Shown here: positions 1 through 8,179 of the stretch, piece by piece
How positions within the stretch are numbered: the stretch's first letter is position 1
Layout: the number at the start of each line of letters is the position of its first letter
Source: Acidobacteriaceae bacterium
GTDB lineage: Bacteria; Acidobacteriota; Terriglobia; Terriglobales; Acidobacteriaceae
NCBI GenBank assembly: GCA_003139095.1
Contig: PLHW01000055.1
Span: 1-53,388 of the forward strand
DNA: 53,388 bases
Direction: 5' to 3'
Program-made: the position numbers and the translations under genes
Notes under the pieces: generated by a model
Databases searched by the model: none
Told to the model about the DNA's origin: nothing
What the model saw: the letters and a program-made list of their open reading frames with translations, nothing else

Positions 1-512
1 TTAGGGACACGGATGTGCTCTCCCGCGATGAAGCGGGCGCGGGGGTTCAAGCGCTTGAGCAGGGCCTGGGCCGAGTGGAATTTCCCGGCCAGCTCTTCCA
101 ACACGGATGTGTAATAAAGGCCCGGCAGTTTCGACTGCTCCGTCGCGTCTTCCGGAATCGTCTTAAGAAACGGCCCGGCGGCGTCTTCCGCGGTGATCGT
201 ATAGGACACGATCGGTTTAACGGTACCGGCGCCGAGCGCTTTGAGCAGCGCCTTGCGGCTCCGCGCACCTGGAGCAAGCCCGCGCGCGGTTTGAAACGCC
301 GCCAGAGCCTCGCGGCTGTTCTTTCCCCCCTTGCCGTCGATCTCACCCGACGAGAAGTTGGCTCGATCAAGCAGGACCTGCATTTCGAGCTCTGTGGACC
401 CGACTGACCGAACTGCTGGAGCCGAGCGGTTGGCAGCGATCGAGGTGGACGTGCCGAGAAGAATCACCGCGCTTGCGACAAAATACGATAAGGTCTTAAG
501 CCTAAATATCAT
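1..512 (-). CDS. Peptidoglycan-binding domain protein, probable L,D-transpeptidase N-terminus (partial)
   Basis: The reading frame is open from an ATG at 512 to the window edge, so only about 170 N-terminal residues are visible. Residues 1-25 form a signal peptide (basic start, hydrophobic run, small residues before SIAAN). Residues about 40-80 resemble a PG_binding_1 fold: LQ-like start (MQVLLDRANFSSGEIDG) and REALAAFQTARGL. The last visible residues, GEHIRVP, resemble the short LysM-like stretch that in YbiS/ErfK-type proteins precedes the YkuD transpeptidase domain, which would lie outside the window. A GGGAGG Shine-Dalgarno lies about 6 bases before the ATG. The role in cell-wall crosslinking is inferred from family; the catalytic Cys cannot be seen. 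Confidence 0.75.
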   Translation of the reverse strand, partial: MIFRLKTLSYFVASAVILLGTSTSIAANRSAPAVRSVGSTELEMQVLLDRANFSSGEIDGKGGKNSREALAAFQTARGLAPGARSRKALLKALGAGTVKPIVSYTITAEDAAGPFLKTIPEDATEQSKLPGLYYTSVLEELAGKFHSAQALLKRLNPRARFIAGEHIRVP

Positions 513-698
513 GGTGCCTCCCGAGCGACGATGCGACTGCTTCTGGTCATAACGTAGAGAACCACGCAACGCAAAGTTATCAGGCCGCAATCTGACGCGT
601 CTGTTCAACACCGCTCAACTTCACTGTTCGATTCATCGTCCGTTGGAAGTGGTATGACGACTGACTCGACTGGCTTTCCCAGACTGACAACGTCGCGT

Positions 699-1550
699 TC
701 AGGAATGGCGTCGTGGAACGCTGGGGAGGGGCGGCCTCCGGGCACGATCTTTATCAGGGGCCTCGCCGGGCTCCCGAGGCGGTTCTGAACCCTTCCGGAT
801 ACCCGCGGCCGGGTTCTTGCCTCCCGCAGTCACGCTTATTCCGTCATCATCATGGAGAACGACGTTAAGCAGCGAACTGTGGACGTGCAAGTTGTCTCCC
901 ACGTCATAGTTGATAAAGCCGAGTTTCCTGAACCGGTTCATGAAGAAGCTGACCCGCGAGCGTGTCGTCCCTACCATCTCCGCCAGGGTCTCTTGACTCA
1001 ATCTTGGAACCGACATTTCCGACACTCCTTCCTCGCCGAACTGTGCCATCAGCAGAAGAACTCGCGCCAGACGTTTTTCGCTGGAATTGAAAAGTTGATC
1101 CACCAGATCGTCCTGATATCGGATGTTCCGCTTCAGCAGGTACTTGACAAACATCGCCGACAATTTCGGCTCACGGCTCATGGCCAACATCATCGCCTTC
1201 CTCTCAACATGCAGAAGGACGCAGTCTGTCATTGCGACTGCAGATGACATGCGATGAAGCTGACCGGCGAGACCACCTTCTCCAAAGAAATCGCCTTCGC
1301 TCAAAATGCCAAGCGTTGCTTCTTTCCCCGCTTCCGATACAACACTGAGCTGCACCTTCCCCGTCTGGACGAAAAATAGCCCGTCCGTCGAATCGCCTTG
1401 AGAAAAGATCGTTTGCTTCTTTTCAAAAGACACCATATTCCTGCCCTTTCCAATCGTTGAAAGAAAGGTGTGGGCATTGAAGTCAGGTTTCTTCTTCGCG
1501 GTCGTGATTTGCTTCACTGGAGGCCGTCCTAACTGGAGATCTCTTACCAC
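699..1550 (-). CDS. Crp/Fnr-family transcriptional regulator
   Basis: A 283-residue protein with an N-terminal cyclic-nucleotide-binding-like beta-roll (about 30-140; FSQGDSTDGLFFVQTGKVQLSV and EGDFFGEGGLAG are typical) and a C-terminal winged helix (about 160-235; SQETLAEMVGTTRSRVSFFM is the recognition helix). The Cys cluster of Fnr-type oxygen sensors is absent, so the ligand is unknown. About 45 extra C-terminal residues rich in Gly, Pro and Arg extend beyond the usual family length. The first 38 residues are poorly conserved in character, so translation might start further in (for example at the Met of NMVSFEKK). It is a single gene with no obvious partner; the next gene on the same strand ends 206 bases upstream. 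Confidence 0.85.
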   Translation of the reverse strand: MVRDLQLGRPPVKQITTAKKKPDFNAHTFLSTIGKGRNMVSFEKKQTIFSQGDSTDGLFFVQTGKVQLSVVSEAGKEATLGILSEGDFFGEGGLAGQLHRMSSAVAMTDCVLLHVERKAMMLAMSREPKLSAMFVKYLLKRNIRYQDDLVDQLFNSSEKRLARVLLLMAQFGEEGVSEMSVPRLSQETLAEMVGTTRSRVSFFMNRFRKLGFINYDVGDNLHVHSSLLNVVLHDDDGISVTAGGKNPAAGIRKGSEPPREPGEAPDKDRARRPPLPSVPRRHS

Positions 1551-1756
1551 CTCGATTCTGGGGCACCGGGACGTACCTACGCTGATCAGTTATGCTCACA
1601 ACGACTGATGCGACCAGCGGCGGCGGTCTTCTTGCCGCGAGACAAGGAAAAAGGAACCGAAGGAGTGGCGGCTGGCGACGTCCGGGTTAGAGAATATTCG
1701 ATAGCTCGAGCGAGTCGGGGCTTCCCATCCCGAGCTGACTTCTAATACGGCCATGC

Positions 1757-2161
1757 TCAGGCCGTGATTCTGGTTTGTTGGAACCCGGAGGGGTATTCGC
1801 CGCAGATTCGAGTGATCACAGGCAACAAGCGGCGGGGCGCTTCGTTCTTAGAAACGAAGGCATCCACCACATTCAATGCGGGTTCTGAAATTGCGTCGTC
1901 ACTGGAAACCATGACTATTGGCATTTGTGGCTTAAGGCGCTTCACTTCGGTCGCAAACTCAAGACCATTCATTTCCGGCATGTGGTAGTCGACGACCACG
2001 GCAGCAACCTCGCAGACTGCCGCAATTCTTAAGCCTTGTCGGGCGGAGACGGCAGTAAGCACCTTATATCCGCGTCTTTCGAACAGCGCTCTTTGATAAC
2101 GCAGCATGCCGTCATCATCGTCGATGCACAAAATCGTTCTATGTCCCGGGTAATTGAACAT
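1757..2161 (-). CDS. Single-domain response regulator (CheY-like receiver)
   Basis: 134 residues, essentially one receiver domain. The acidic pocket is in LCIDDDDG (Asp14/Asp15), the phospho-acceptor is Asp58 in VVVDYHMPEMNG, the Ser/Thr position is in VMVSSDD, and the conserved Lys105 is in FVSKNEAP. No output domain follows, so it should act by protein contact or in a phosphorelay. An upstream in-frame Met at 2251 exists but the 30 extra residues do not look like receiver sequence, so ATG 2161 is preferred. No histidine kinase is present in the window, so it is an orphan here. Confidence 0.85.
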   Translation of the reverse strand: MFNYPGHRTILCIDDDDGMLRYQRALFERRGYKVLTAVSARQGLRIAAVCEVAAVVVDYHMPEMNGLEFATEVKRLKPQMPIVMVSSDDAISEPALNVVDAFVSKNEAPRRLLPVITRICGEYPSGFQQTRITA

Positions 2162-2329
2162 CGTGATCTCTTTAGGCCCACCGCTATGATCACCGATGTG
2201 CGTCGGCCAAGGCTGGTCAAATTTGCACACTTTGCGACAGTTGTTGAACATGTTGATTTAGCCGAGCTTCCAAGCAAGAACCAGTGCACTGGAAGGTGTA
2301 TGGCAGGATCGAGAACGGCAAGACAGAGG

Positions 2330-2524
2330 GAGTCACGTGAGCCCGTCTTGTTGGGCGAACGGACTGCCGAATTCTTGCAGGAGTGGCACTGCCAGACTCC
2401 CTATGCCGGAAAGGGCATCCTGCGCCACACCGACGCGGGCCTAACCATGAACATCTACACCCACGCTCAGGACCCGGCCAAGCGGGCTGCGCTGGAGCGG
2501 TTCGAATCACGCTTGGTGCAGTAG
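2330..2524 (+). pseudogene. Tyrosine recombinase/integrase remnant with internal deletion
   Basis: The last residues, LRHTDAGLTMNIYTHAQDP followed by KRAALERF, match the C-terminal end of phage-type integrases, including the nucleophile Tyr (codon at 2456) in NIYTHA. Upstream, in the same frame, LLGERTAEFLQEWHCQTPYA resembles the earlier segment of these integrases (typically LLEWRxxTPYA, followed by a long stretch holding the R-H-x-x-R catalytic residues). Here TPYA is joined to LRHTDA by only three residues, so roughly the whole catalytic core between them is missing. No valid start lies close by. It sits 92 bases from the 3' end of a tRNA gene, the usual address of integrative elements. 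Best read as a scar of a lost element. Confidence 0.65.
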
Positions 2525-2615
2525 AACACAGGTAAAAACAGGCAACACAGGTAAGAAATCACAGGTAAGACCTTCGGGATCAAAATGGCGATGGGAGCTA
2601 AACCATTGAGAGATT

Positions 2616-2691
2616 TGGTGGACCTGGTCGGGATCGAACCGACGACCTCTTCCATGCCATGGAAGCGCGCTCCCAGCTGCGCCACAGGCCC
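2616..2691 (-). tRNA. tRNA-Ala (anticodon GGC)
   Basis: A 76-nt cloverleaf on the minus strand. The acceptor stem GGGCCTG pairs with CAGGTCC and contains G3:U70, the alanine identity pair. The anticodon arm is CTTCC-ATGGCAT-GGAAG, giving anticodon GGC for GCC codons. The T arm carries GGTTCGATCC. The terminal CCA is encoded. The 3' end faces the integrase remnant. Confidence 0.97.
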
Positions 2692-2724
2692 ACATGGGGT
2701 TTCGGGGAGATCAGCTAACATTTC

Positions 2725-2753
2725 ATTCTCGCCCAGCTTTCGCGTTGCGTCAA
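2725..2753 (-). promoter_or_regulatory. Probable sigma-70 promoter of tRNA-Ala
   Basis: Reading on the minus strand, TTGACG (2753-2748) is followed after 17 bases by GAGAAT (2730-2725). Transcription would start near 2718, about 27 bases before the mature tRNA 5' end. Prediction by consensus only. Confidence 0.45.
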
Positions 2754-2803
2754 ACTCATCTAGGATATTGGAGCACATCAAAAGAGGACAATTGGGAACC
2801 CTC

Positions 2804-3700
2804 ATGTGGAATTCGCGGAAAAATCGCGCTCCGGCTCCAGGACCACTCTCGGTAAAACGGATTTTTTTTCGGCAAGCGCGCTCGGGGCAAGCGAGCTCGG
2901 GGCGATCCAGTTCGCGCCAATCAGTCTTGCACTGGCCGCGCACTCTCGCGGCACTCCGGCTCTCCGCAGTGGCCGCGATCGCGCTCGCTGGAACCGCGCC
3001 CGCGGTGGCACAGGATGCGACGGCCCCGGCGGCGAACACATCCGCTCCGAACCCGATCGCTCCGAAACCAGCCGCTCCGGTGGCGTACGCTTCGGTAAGC
3101 GAGTTGAATGGCATTCTGGCGCAACTGAAGACCACCGCCGCGTCCATGCAAACTGACGTGGAGAGGCTGCGGATCGAGAAGTGGAAAACGGACGGCAACA
3201 CCAAGCGGCAGACGCAGGCGAACTGCGACTCGATCCGGCGCAACCTGCAATCGGCGCTGCCGGAGATCGTGTCGCAGGCGAGCGCTTCGCCGGAGGACAT
3301 GGCGGCGAGTTTCAAGCTCTACCGCAACCTCGATGCGCTCTACGACGTGTTTGGGTCGGTGGTGGAATCGGCGGGCGCGTTTGGATCGAAGGACGAATTT
3401 CAGAGCTTGACGAACGACATGACCGGTCTTGAGAACGCGCGGCGCGCCATGGGCGAGCGCATGCAGAAACTGGCGGGCGCGAAGGAGGATGAGATCGCGC
3501 GTTTGCGGGCGCAGGTGAAGACGCTGAGCGCGGCGCCGCCTCCGCCGCCGAAAAAGATTATTGTGGACGACACGGAGCCGGAGAAGCCCGTCAAGAAGAA
3601 GAAGGCATCGACGACTTCGACCAAGTCGGGCACAAACAAGAAGTCGAGCGCGCCGGCGAGTTCGTCGCAGGGCGCGGCGCAGAATCCTCCCAGCCAATAG
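2804..3700 (+). CDS. Secreted coiled-coil protein with Lys/Ser-rich tail, function unknown
   Basis: 298 residues from ATG 2804. An open frame extends further upstream but would read through the antisense of the tRNA, so that longer start is rejected. Residues about 45-68 (LRLSAVAAIALAGTAPAVAQ) look like a signal peptide core ending in A-Q; the N-terminal 40 residues before it are unusually long and Arg-rich, so a downstream TTG (in SVLHWPRT) is an alternative start. The mature part begins with an Ala/Pro-rich stretch, then helical sequence with heptad character, a PPPPPP hinge and a Lys/Ser/Thr-rich tail. I do not recognise the family. No clear operon partner. Confidence 0.6.
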   Translation: MWNSRKNRAPAPGPLSVKRIFFRQARSGQASSGRSSSRQSVLHWPRTLAALRLSAVAAIALAGTAPAVAQDATAPAANTSAPNPIAPKPAAPVAYASVSELNGILAQLKTTAASMQTDVERLRIEKWKTDGNTKRQTQANCDSIRRNLQSALPEIVSQASASPEDMAASFKLYRNLDALYDVFGSVVESAGAFGSKDEFQSLTNDMTGLENARRAMGERMQKLAGAKEDEIARLRAQVKTLSAAPPPPPKKIIVDDTEPEKPVKKKKASTTSTKSGTNKKSSAPASSSQGAAQNPPSQ

Positions 3701-3890
3701 AAAATGCGACGTTACCGCGAGACTAAGCGATTCTGAGGGGACGTGTGCGCGCATACTCTTGTCTCTTCTGCAAACTTGGCGGTCTGCGCGGGCAGGATTG
3801 TCGGCGCCGCATAGCCCAACTCCGCCACCTGCGCACTGCTGTTGTGGTCCACCATGCTGATTGCTTAACAAAACACAGCATTTACGGCTT

Positions 3891-3919
3891 GGAACCCCAA
3901 CCCGTGCCTCGGGGTCTAA
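3891..3919 (+). promoter_or_regulatory. ECF-type promoter upstream of sigma factor gene
   Basis: GGAACCC (3891-3897), exactly 15 bases, then GGTCTAA (3913-3919). This closely matches the classical sigma-E pattern GGAACTT-N15-GGTCTAA. It lies 90 bases before the ECF sigma start and suggests autoregulation. A separate TATAAT at 3989-3994, 14 bases before the ATG, could be a housekeeping -10. The rest of the 308-base gap 3701-4008 holds no ORF or strong hairpin that I can support. Confidence 0.6.
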
Positions 3920-4008
3920 GTAACTAAGCGGGGAACTGTGAGGGGGATCGATTGCAGAGATTCCCGCGCTGCCGGGCCAAACTGACTTTATAATGAGGCA
4001 ACGCCGTC

Positions 4009-4734
4009 ATGGCGGGAGCAACTATCTTGGGCGATTTTGCAGGCGCGATCGGGGCTCGGCTCGAAGAGTCGGCCGTCATTGCGGAGTTGAAGGCCGGCTC
4101 TGAGCAGGCCTACGCCTGGCTCATTGGAGAATTTCATCAGCCCATCTACGGCCTGATCTACCGGCTGGTCAACGATCCTTCCGACGCGGCGGACACCACA
4201 CAGGAAGTTTTCCTGAAAGTATTTCGCGGCATGAAACATTTTCATGGCGAGTCCAGCCTGAAGACGTGGATCTATCGCATCGCGCTGCATGAGGCGTCGA
4301 ATCGCCGGCGCTGGTGGTTCCGGCACAAGGCGCAGGAGACGCCGTTCGAACCCGTCCCGGGAGGCGAGGGCCAATATGGCGGAGACGATCGGCTCGTCGA
4401 TACGGGCGATTCGCCGCTCGAGCAGTTTGCGCACGGTGAAGTGAAGGCGGTGGTGACGGCGGCGCTGGAGCGCGTGCCGGAGCCGTATCGCACCGCGATC
4501 ATCCTGCGCGATCTGGAAGAAATGTCGTACGAGGAAATCGCGGAACTTCTGCAAGTTTCGCTGGGAACGGTGAAGTCGCGAATCACGCGCGGGCGCGATG
4601 CGCTGCGGAAACGACTGGCGGCATACGTTCAGGAAGTGGGTCCGGAGCTGGGACTGAATGCGCCGGAGGGTCAACGCCGTTCCAGCGCGGAACCGGGATC
4701 GAGTAGTGGCAGAGAAGTCGAGGTGACGCCATGA
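4009..4734 (+). CDS. ECF-family RNA polymerase sigma factor
   Basis: 241 residues. Region 2 spans about 28-100 (SEQAYAWLIGEFHQPIYGLIYRL, DAADTTQEVFLKVFRG, LKTWIYRIALHEASNRRRW) and region 4 about 145-205 (LERVPEPYRTAIILRDLEEM, SYEEIAELLQVSLGTVKSRI). The order and spacing are those of the RpoE/SigW class. The C-terminal 35 residues are extra and low in complexity. The stop overlaps the next ATG by 4 bases (ATGA), so it is translationally coupled to the anti-sigma factor that follows. A sigma-E-like promoter at 3891-3919 indicates self-regulation. Confidence 0.93.
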   Translation: MAGATILGDFAGAIGARLEESAVIAELKAGSEQAYAWLIGEFHQPIYGLIYRLVNDPSDAADTTQEVFLKVFRGMKHFHGESSLKTWIYRIALHEASNRRRWWFRHKAQETPFEPVPGGEGQYGGDDRLVDTGDSPLEQFAHGEVKAVVTAALERVPEPYRTAIILRDLEEMSYEEIAELLQVSLGTVKSRITRGRDALRKRLAAYVQEVGPELGLNAPEGQRRSSAEPGSSSGREVEVTP

Positions 4735-5408
4735 AGTGCGCCGAGTACAACAGGCTCTTGTCTCCGTATCTCGACGGGCAGGTGAGCGGGGCCGAGATGT
4801 TTGCGCTCCAGGATCACATGAAAGATTGCGCCCCGTGCGCCCGCAAATATGCGGAGGTGCAAAGCGCGTTGCAGTTGCTGGTGGCGGCAAATAAGCGGAA
4901 GACCAAGGCGCCTCCCGACCTGGCGTTGCGGCTGCGGCTGGCGATTTCGCGCGAGTCGGCGGAGGCGCGGCGCCGCCGGTTTGAAGGCGTGATGGTGCGG
5001 CTGAGCAATGCCGTGCACGCATTCATGGTACCGGCCACCGCGGGTGCGGTGAGCGCGGTGCTCATCTTCGGAATTCTGCTCGGCTTCTTCGCGCTGCCGC
5101 AACAGTTGCAGGCGAGCAGTGCGGACGTTCCCCTGATGCTCTACATTGGCCCGCAGCTCAAGCAGTCGGTGTTTGGCACGTCGCTGGGAATGGTGGGCGA
5201 GGATTCGGTTTTGATCGAGGCCTACGTCGATGCGAACGGACGCGTCGAGGACTACCGCATTCTGTCGCAATCCGATAATGCCAAGGCCGAACTGCCGGAG
5301 GTAAAGAACCTGCTGATTTTCACGACCTTCAGCCCGGCGCTTTCCATGGGAGTGCCGACGCCGGGGCGGGCGGTGATTTCCTTTTCGAAGATCAGTGTGA
5401 AGGGATAA
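4731..5408 (+). CDS. Anti-sigma factor with N-terminal zinc finger and one TM helix
   Basis: 225 residues. The N-terminus has the ZAS/zf-HC2 signature: Cys3, His29, Cys33 and Cys36 in DHMKDCAPC. A single TM helix lies at about 105-127 (AGAVSAVLIFGILLGFFAL). The outer domain of about 95 residues (DVPLMLYIGPQLKQSVFG, DSVLIEAYVDANGRVEDYRI) resembles the TonB/AgmX-type C-terminal fold in which a partner strand follows GRV; this resemblance is tentative. It should hold the upstream ECF sigma at the membrane. It overlaps the sigma gene by 4 bases. Confidence 0.87.
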   Translation: MKCAEYNRLLSPYLDGQVSGAEMFALQDHMKDCAPCARKYAEVQSALQLLVAANKRKTKAPPDLALRLRLAISRESAEARRRRFEGVMVRLSNAVHAFMVPATAGAVSAVLIFGILLGFFALPQQLQASSADVPLMLYIGPQLKQSVFGTSLGMVGEDSVLIEAYVDANGRVEDYRILSQSDNAKAELPEVKNLLIFTTFSPALSMGVPTPGRAVISFSKISVKG

Positions 5409-5558
5409 ACAGCGGTCAGGTCTCAACCGGCAGTGCGCCCCACAATGATGAACGCACGCTGTTTCGGGTCACCATTTCGTCCGGCTGCGTTGACCGCATC
5501 GTTCTCCACTCCGTAAACTACAGCCATCAACCTCTGCGCGGAATCTAGGAGGATTTAC

Positions 5559-7076
5559 CTGGGACAGCGTTTTCGACTGACGTTGGCATTCGTGCTCGCC
5601 GCCGCATTGGCCGCGCAATCCGGATGGTCGCAGAATTCTCCCGCAGTATCCCTTGAGACGAGCGAGACGCTCTTCACGGTCCTGACCGCCATCAACATGT
5701 GCGGCTACGATCAGGAACTCGCCAGCTCCGACCTGGTTCGCGCCCAGGTGCGGGCGGAGGTGGCAAAGGCCGTCGAGAATACGCCCGGAGCCGACAAAAC
5801 GGTTGCCTTAATGTGCGAGTTCTACAAGCATCACATTGTGGGGGAGCCTTCGCGTGAGCTGTCGCAATATGTTTCGCTGGCGCTCTATTTGGGAGAGGCG
5901 CCAACCTTCACTCCAAAGCTCAAGCCGGAAGAGTTGCCGCCAGATGCTGCCGGCGTGGTCGATTTCGTCCCGCTGATGAAGGCGTTTTACGAGAAGGTCG
6001 GACTGCACGCGATCTGGCAGCGGCACCAGTCGCGGTATCAGGAACTGACCGCCGTTTATCACGATCCATTGTCGAAGATGACATTCGACACCGAGATTTA
6101 CCTGAAGCTGCCGTCGGCCGGTTACCTCGGACGCCAGTTCACGGTCTACTTGGAAGCAATGGGCGCGCCGAGCGAAACTAATGCGCGCAACTACGCGTCG
6201 GATTATTATGTTGTGTTTTCGCCCTCGACGGGCACGGCGCTCAAGATGCAGCAGATCCGCCACACTTATCTGCATTATCTTCTGGACCCGCTGGGGATGA
6301 AGAACAACGCGGCTGTACTGCGGCTGAAGCCGTTGTTGAATGTAGTGCAATCGGCGCCGATGGACGAGGCGTTCAAAAGCAACATTTCCCTGCTCATCAC
6401 TGAGTGCATGGTGCGGGCCATTGAGTTGAGAACCGGCTCGACGAAAACCTCGGAGGAGGATCGGCAGAAGAGCCTCGATGAAGACGACCGCGAAGGCTAC
6501 ATCCTGACCCGCTCGTTTTACGACGGGCTGGCCAACTTCGAAAAGAACCCCACCGGGCTGCGCAACGCCTATCCTTCCATGCTGGCGGCGGTCGAAGTGG
6601 GCAAGGAGATAAAGCGCGCGAAAGAAATTAAGTATGCCAGCGAAGCCGAGCCCGAGCTGCTTCGGCTGGGGCATCCTCGCAATCAGCATCTTCTGCAAAA
6701 TGCGGAGAGAATGCTGGCGGGGGGCGATTCGCAAACCGCGCAGAAGCTGGCGCAGCAGGCGCTCGACGAGCAGGAAGAGGATCCCGGGCGGGCGCTGTTC
6801 ATCCTGGCGCAGGTCGCAACCGTGAATCGCGACATGGAGGGTGCTCGGGCATATTTCGAGCGCGCTCTCGCGACTGCCCATGAGGCCAAGGTAATTGCCT
6901 GGTCGCACATTTATCTGGGCCGCATCTTCGATCTCAAGGAAAATCGGGACGCGGCCATGAACGAGTATCGCGCGGCGTTGAGCGCTGCCGGTACCGCGAT
7001 CCCGGAAGCGAAACTGGCGGCCGAGCGCGGCTTGGAGAGCCCATACGAGCCACCGGTGCCGAAGCAGCCGGAATAA
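5559..7076 (+). CDS. Secreted TPR-containing protein, apparent CTG start
   Basis: About 505 residues. An AGGAGG Shine-Dalgarno at 5547-5552 is followed after 6 bases by CTG 5559, in frame, giving a complete signal peptide (LGQRFRLTLAFVLAAALAAQ, cleavage near GWSQ). The next start, TTG 5583, is 30 bases from the SD and loses the basic n-region, so CTG is favoured. Residues about 25-370 are unfamiliar; IRHTYLHYLLDPLG resembles a zinc-peptidase HExxH helix in which Glu is replaced by Thr. The last 110 residues (LLQNAERMLAGGDSQTAQKL, EDPGRALFILAQVATVNRD) form two to three TPR units. Function unknown. It ends 157 bases before another TPR protein. Confidence 0.72.
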   Translation: MGQRFRLTLAFVLAAALAAQSGWSQNSPAVSLETSETLFTVLTAINMCGYDQELASSDLVRAQVRAEVAKAVENTPGADKTVALMCEFYKHHIVGEPSRELSQYVSLALYLGEAPTFTPKLKPEELPPDAAGVVDFVPLMKAFYEKVGLHAIWQRHQSRYQELTAVYHDPLSKMTFDTEIYLKLPSAGYLGRQFTVYLEAMGAPSETNARNYASDYYVVFSPSTGTALKMQQIRHTYLHYLLDPLGMKNNAAVLRLKPLLNVVQSAPMDEAFKSNISLLITECMVRAIELRTGSTKTSEEDRQKSLDEDDREGYILTRSFYDGLANFEKNPTGLRNAYPSMLAAVEVGKEIKRAKEIKYASEAEPELLRLGHPRNQHLLQNAERMLAGGDSQTAQKLAQQALDEQEEDPGRALFILAQVATVNRDMEGARAYFERALATAHEAKVIAWSHIYLGRIFDLKENRDAAMNEYRAALSAAGTAIPEAKLAAERGLESPYEPPVPKQPE

Positions 7077-7233
7077 CGGTTCCGGGCGGTGAGGCCCCGG
7101 AGCTCCCGGCAAAATGTGGAGTTTCAAGCTGGTAAGCCCGCCGGTGATACATTTGAGGTGATTTGCGCAACTGAGTTGTTGCACACTTGAGAGTTGAGCC
7201 TTTGACCCTGAAACTTTCCTTCACGGAGACCTT

Positions 7234-8142
7234 ATGAAACGAGCGGCAATCATTCTCGGAATTCTGAGCATTGCGATTTCTGCGCCCGCGCAGAGTGCGC
7301 CGGCCGCGAGCCAGCCCGCGCAAGCCAAGGGCACCGCCACAACCGCGCCGGGAGCGGCCGCGCAGCCCGCGCAGAAGCGGCCTCCGCAAGCCAAGACGCA
7401 GCCCGAATTTGACGCATATAAAGCGGCGGCGGCATCCACGGACGCGGCTGCGCTGGAAAAAGCGGCCGACGACTTTGCGGCCAAGTTCCCGGACAGCGAG
7501 TTGCGCGTCATTCTCTACAAGAGCGCGATGCGCCTCTATCAAAACGCGAACAACGCGGAAAAAACCGAAGCCATGGGCCGCAAGGTTCTCGCGCTGGACG
7601 CCGACGATCCTGACGCGCTCTCCACCGTTGCCGAAGTGATCGCCGAGCGAACCCGCGATACCGATCTCGACAAAGATCAGAGATACGCCGACGGTATGAA
7701 GATGGCTGAGAAGTCGCTATCCACCGTCGACACCGACATCGCCGTGCCGGCGGGCACGCCGCAGGACAAGATTGACGCCTATAAAGCAGGCGTGCGCTCG
7801 CAGGCCTACTCGACCATGGGCACGATTCAGTACAACGAAAATAACTTCGCCGCCGCGCAGGAGAATTTCCAGAAAGCCATCGACGCCTTTCCGAGCCAGC
7901 CCTATGCGCCCGACGTTTTGCGCCTGGCGCTCTCGCTCGACAAGCAGCAGAAATATGACGAGGCGCTCAAGGCCTGCAATCGCGCAGTGGAATTGACCCA
8001 GGACAATACGCAGATCGGAAGCTCGGCCCGCCGCGAACGCGACCGTTTGCAGCAGCTCACGGGGCACCCGACCACTCCCGCCCCGCCAACGCCGGCTTCT
8101 CAGACGCCCCCTGCGCAGCCGCCGCAGAGTCCTCCCAACTAA
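7234..8142 (+). CDS. Secreted TPR protein with Ala/Pro-rich termini
   Basis: 302 residues. A signal peptide (MKRAAIILGILSIAISAPAQ) is followed by an Ala/Pro/Gln linker to about residue 60, helical TPR-like repeats (DDFAAKFPDSELRVILYKSA, NNFAAAQENFQKAIDAFPSQ, DEALKACNRAVELTQDN), and a Pro/Thr/Gln-rich tail. ATG 7234 has GGAGA six bases ahead. TPR proteins act as binding scaffolds; the partner is not evident. Adjacent to another secreted TPR protein and just upstream of rnc. Confidence 0.78.
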   Translation: MKRAAIILGILSIAISAPAQSAPAASQPAQAKGTATTAPGAAAQPAQKRPPQAKTQPEFDAYKAAAASTDAAALEKAADDFAAKFPDSELRVILYKSAMRLYQNANNAEKTEAMGRKVLALDADDPDALSTVAEVIAERTRDTDLDKDQRYADGMKMAEKSLSTVDTDIAVPAGTPQDKIDAYKAGVRSQAYSTMGTIQYNENNFAAAQENFQKAIDAFPSQPYAPDVLRLALSLDKQQKYDEALKACNRAVELTQDNTQIGSSARRERDRLQQLTGHPTTPAPPTPASQTPPAQPPQSPPN

Positions 8143-8179
8143 TACGGCGAATGGTCGGGCCGAAACGCGGCGCATTCCG

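Noticed and set aside
2585-2803. N-terminal extension of the coiled-coil protein frame
   Set aside because: It would translate the antisense of tRNA-Ala and has no SD; the gene is started at 2804.
5808-7184. Long minus-strand frame opposite the TPR protein
   Set aside because: Arg/Gln/His-rich composition typical of antisense frames in high-GC DNA; the + strand gene has signal peptide and TPR units.
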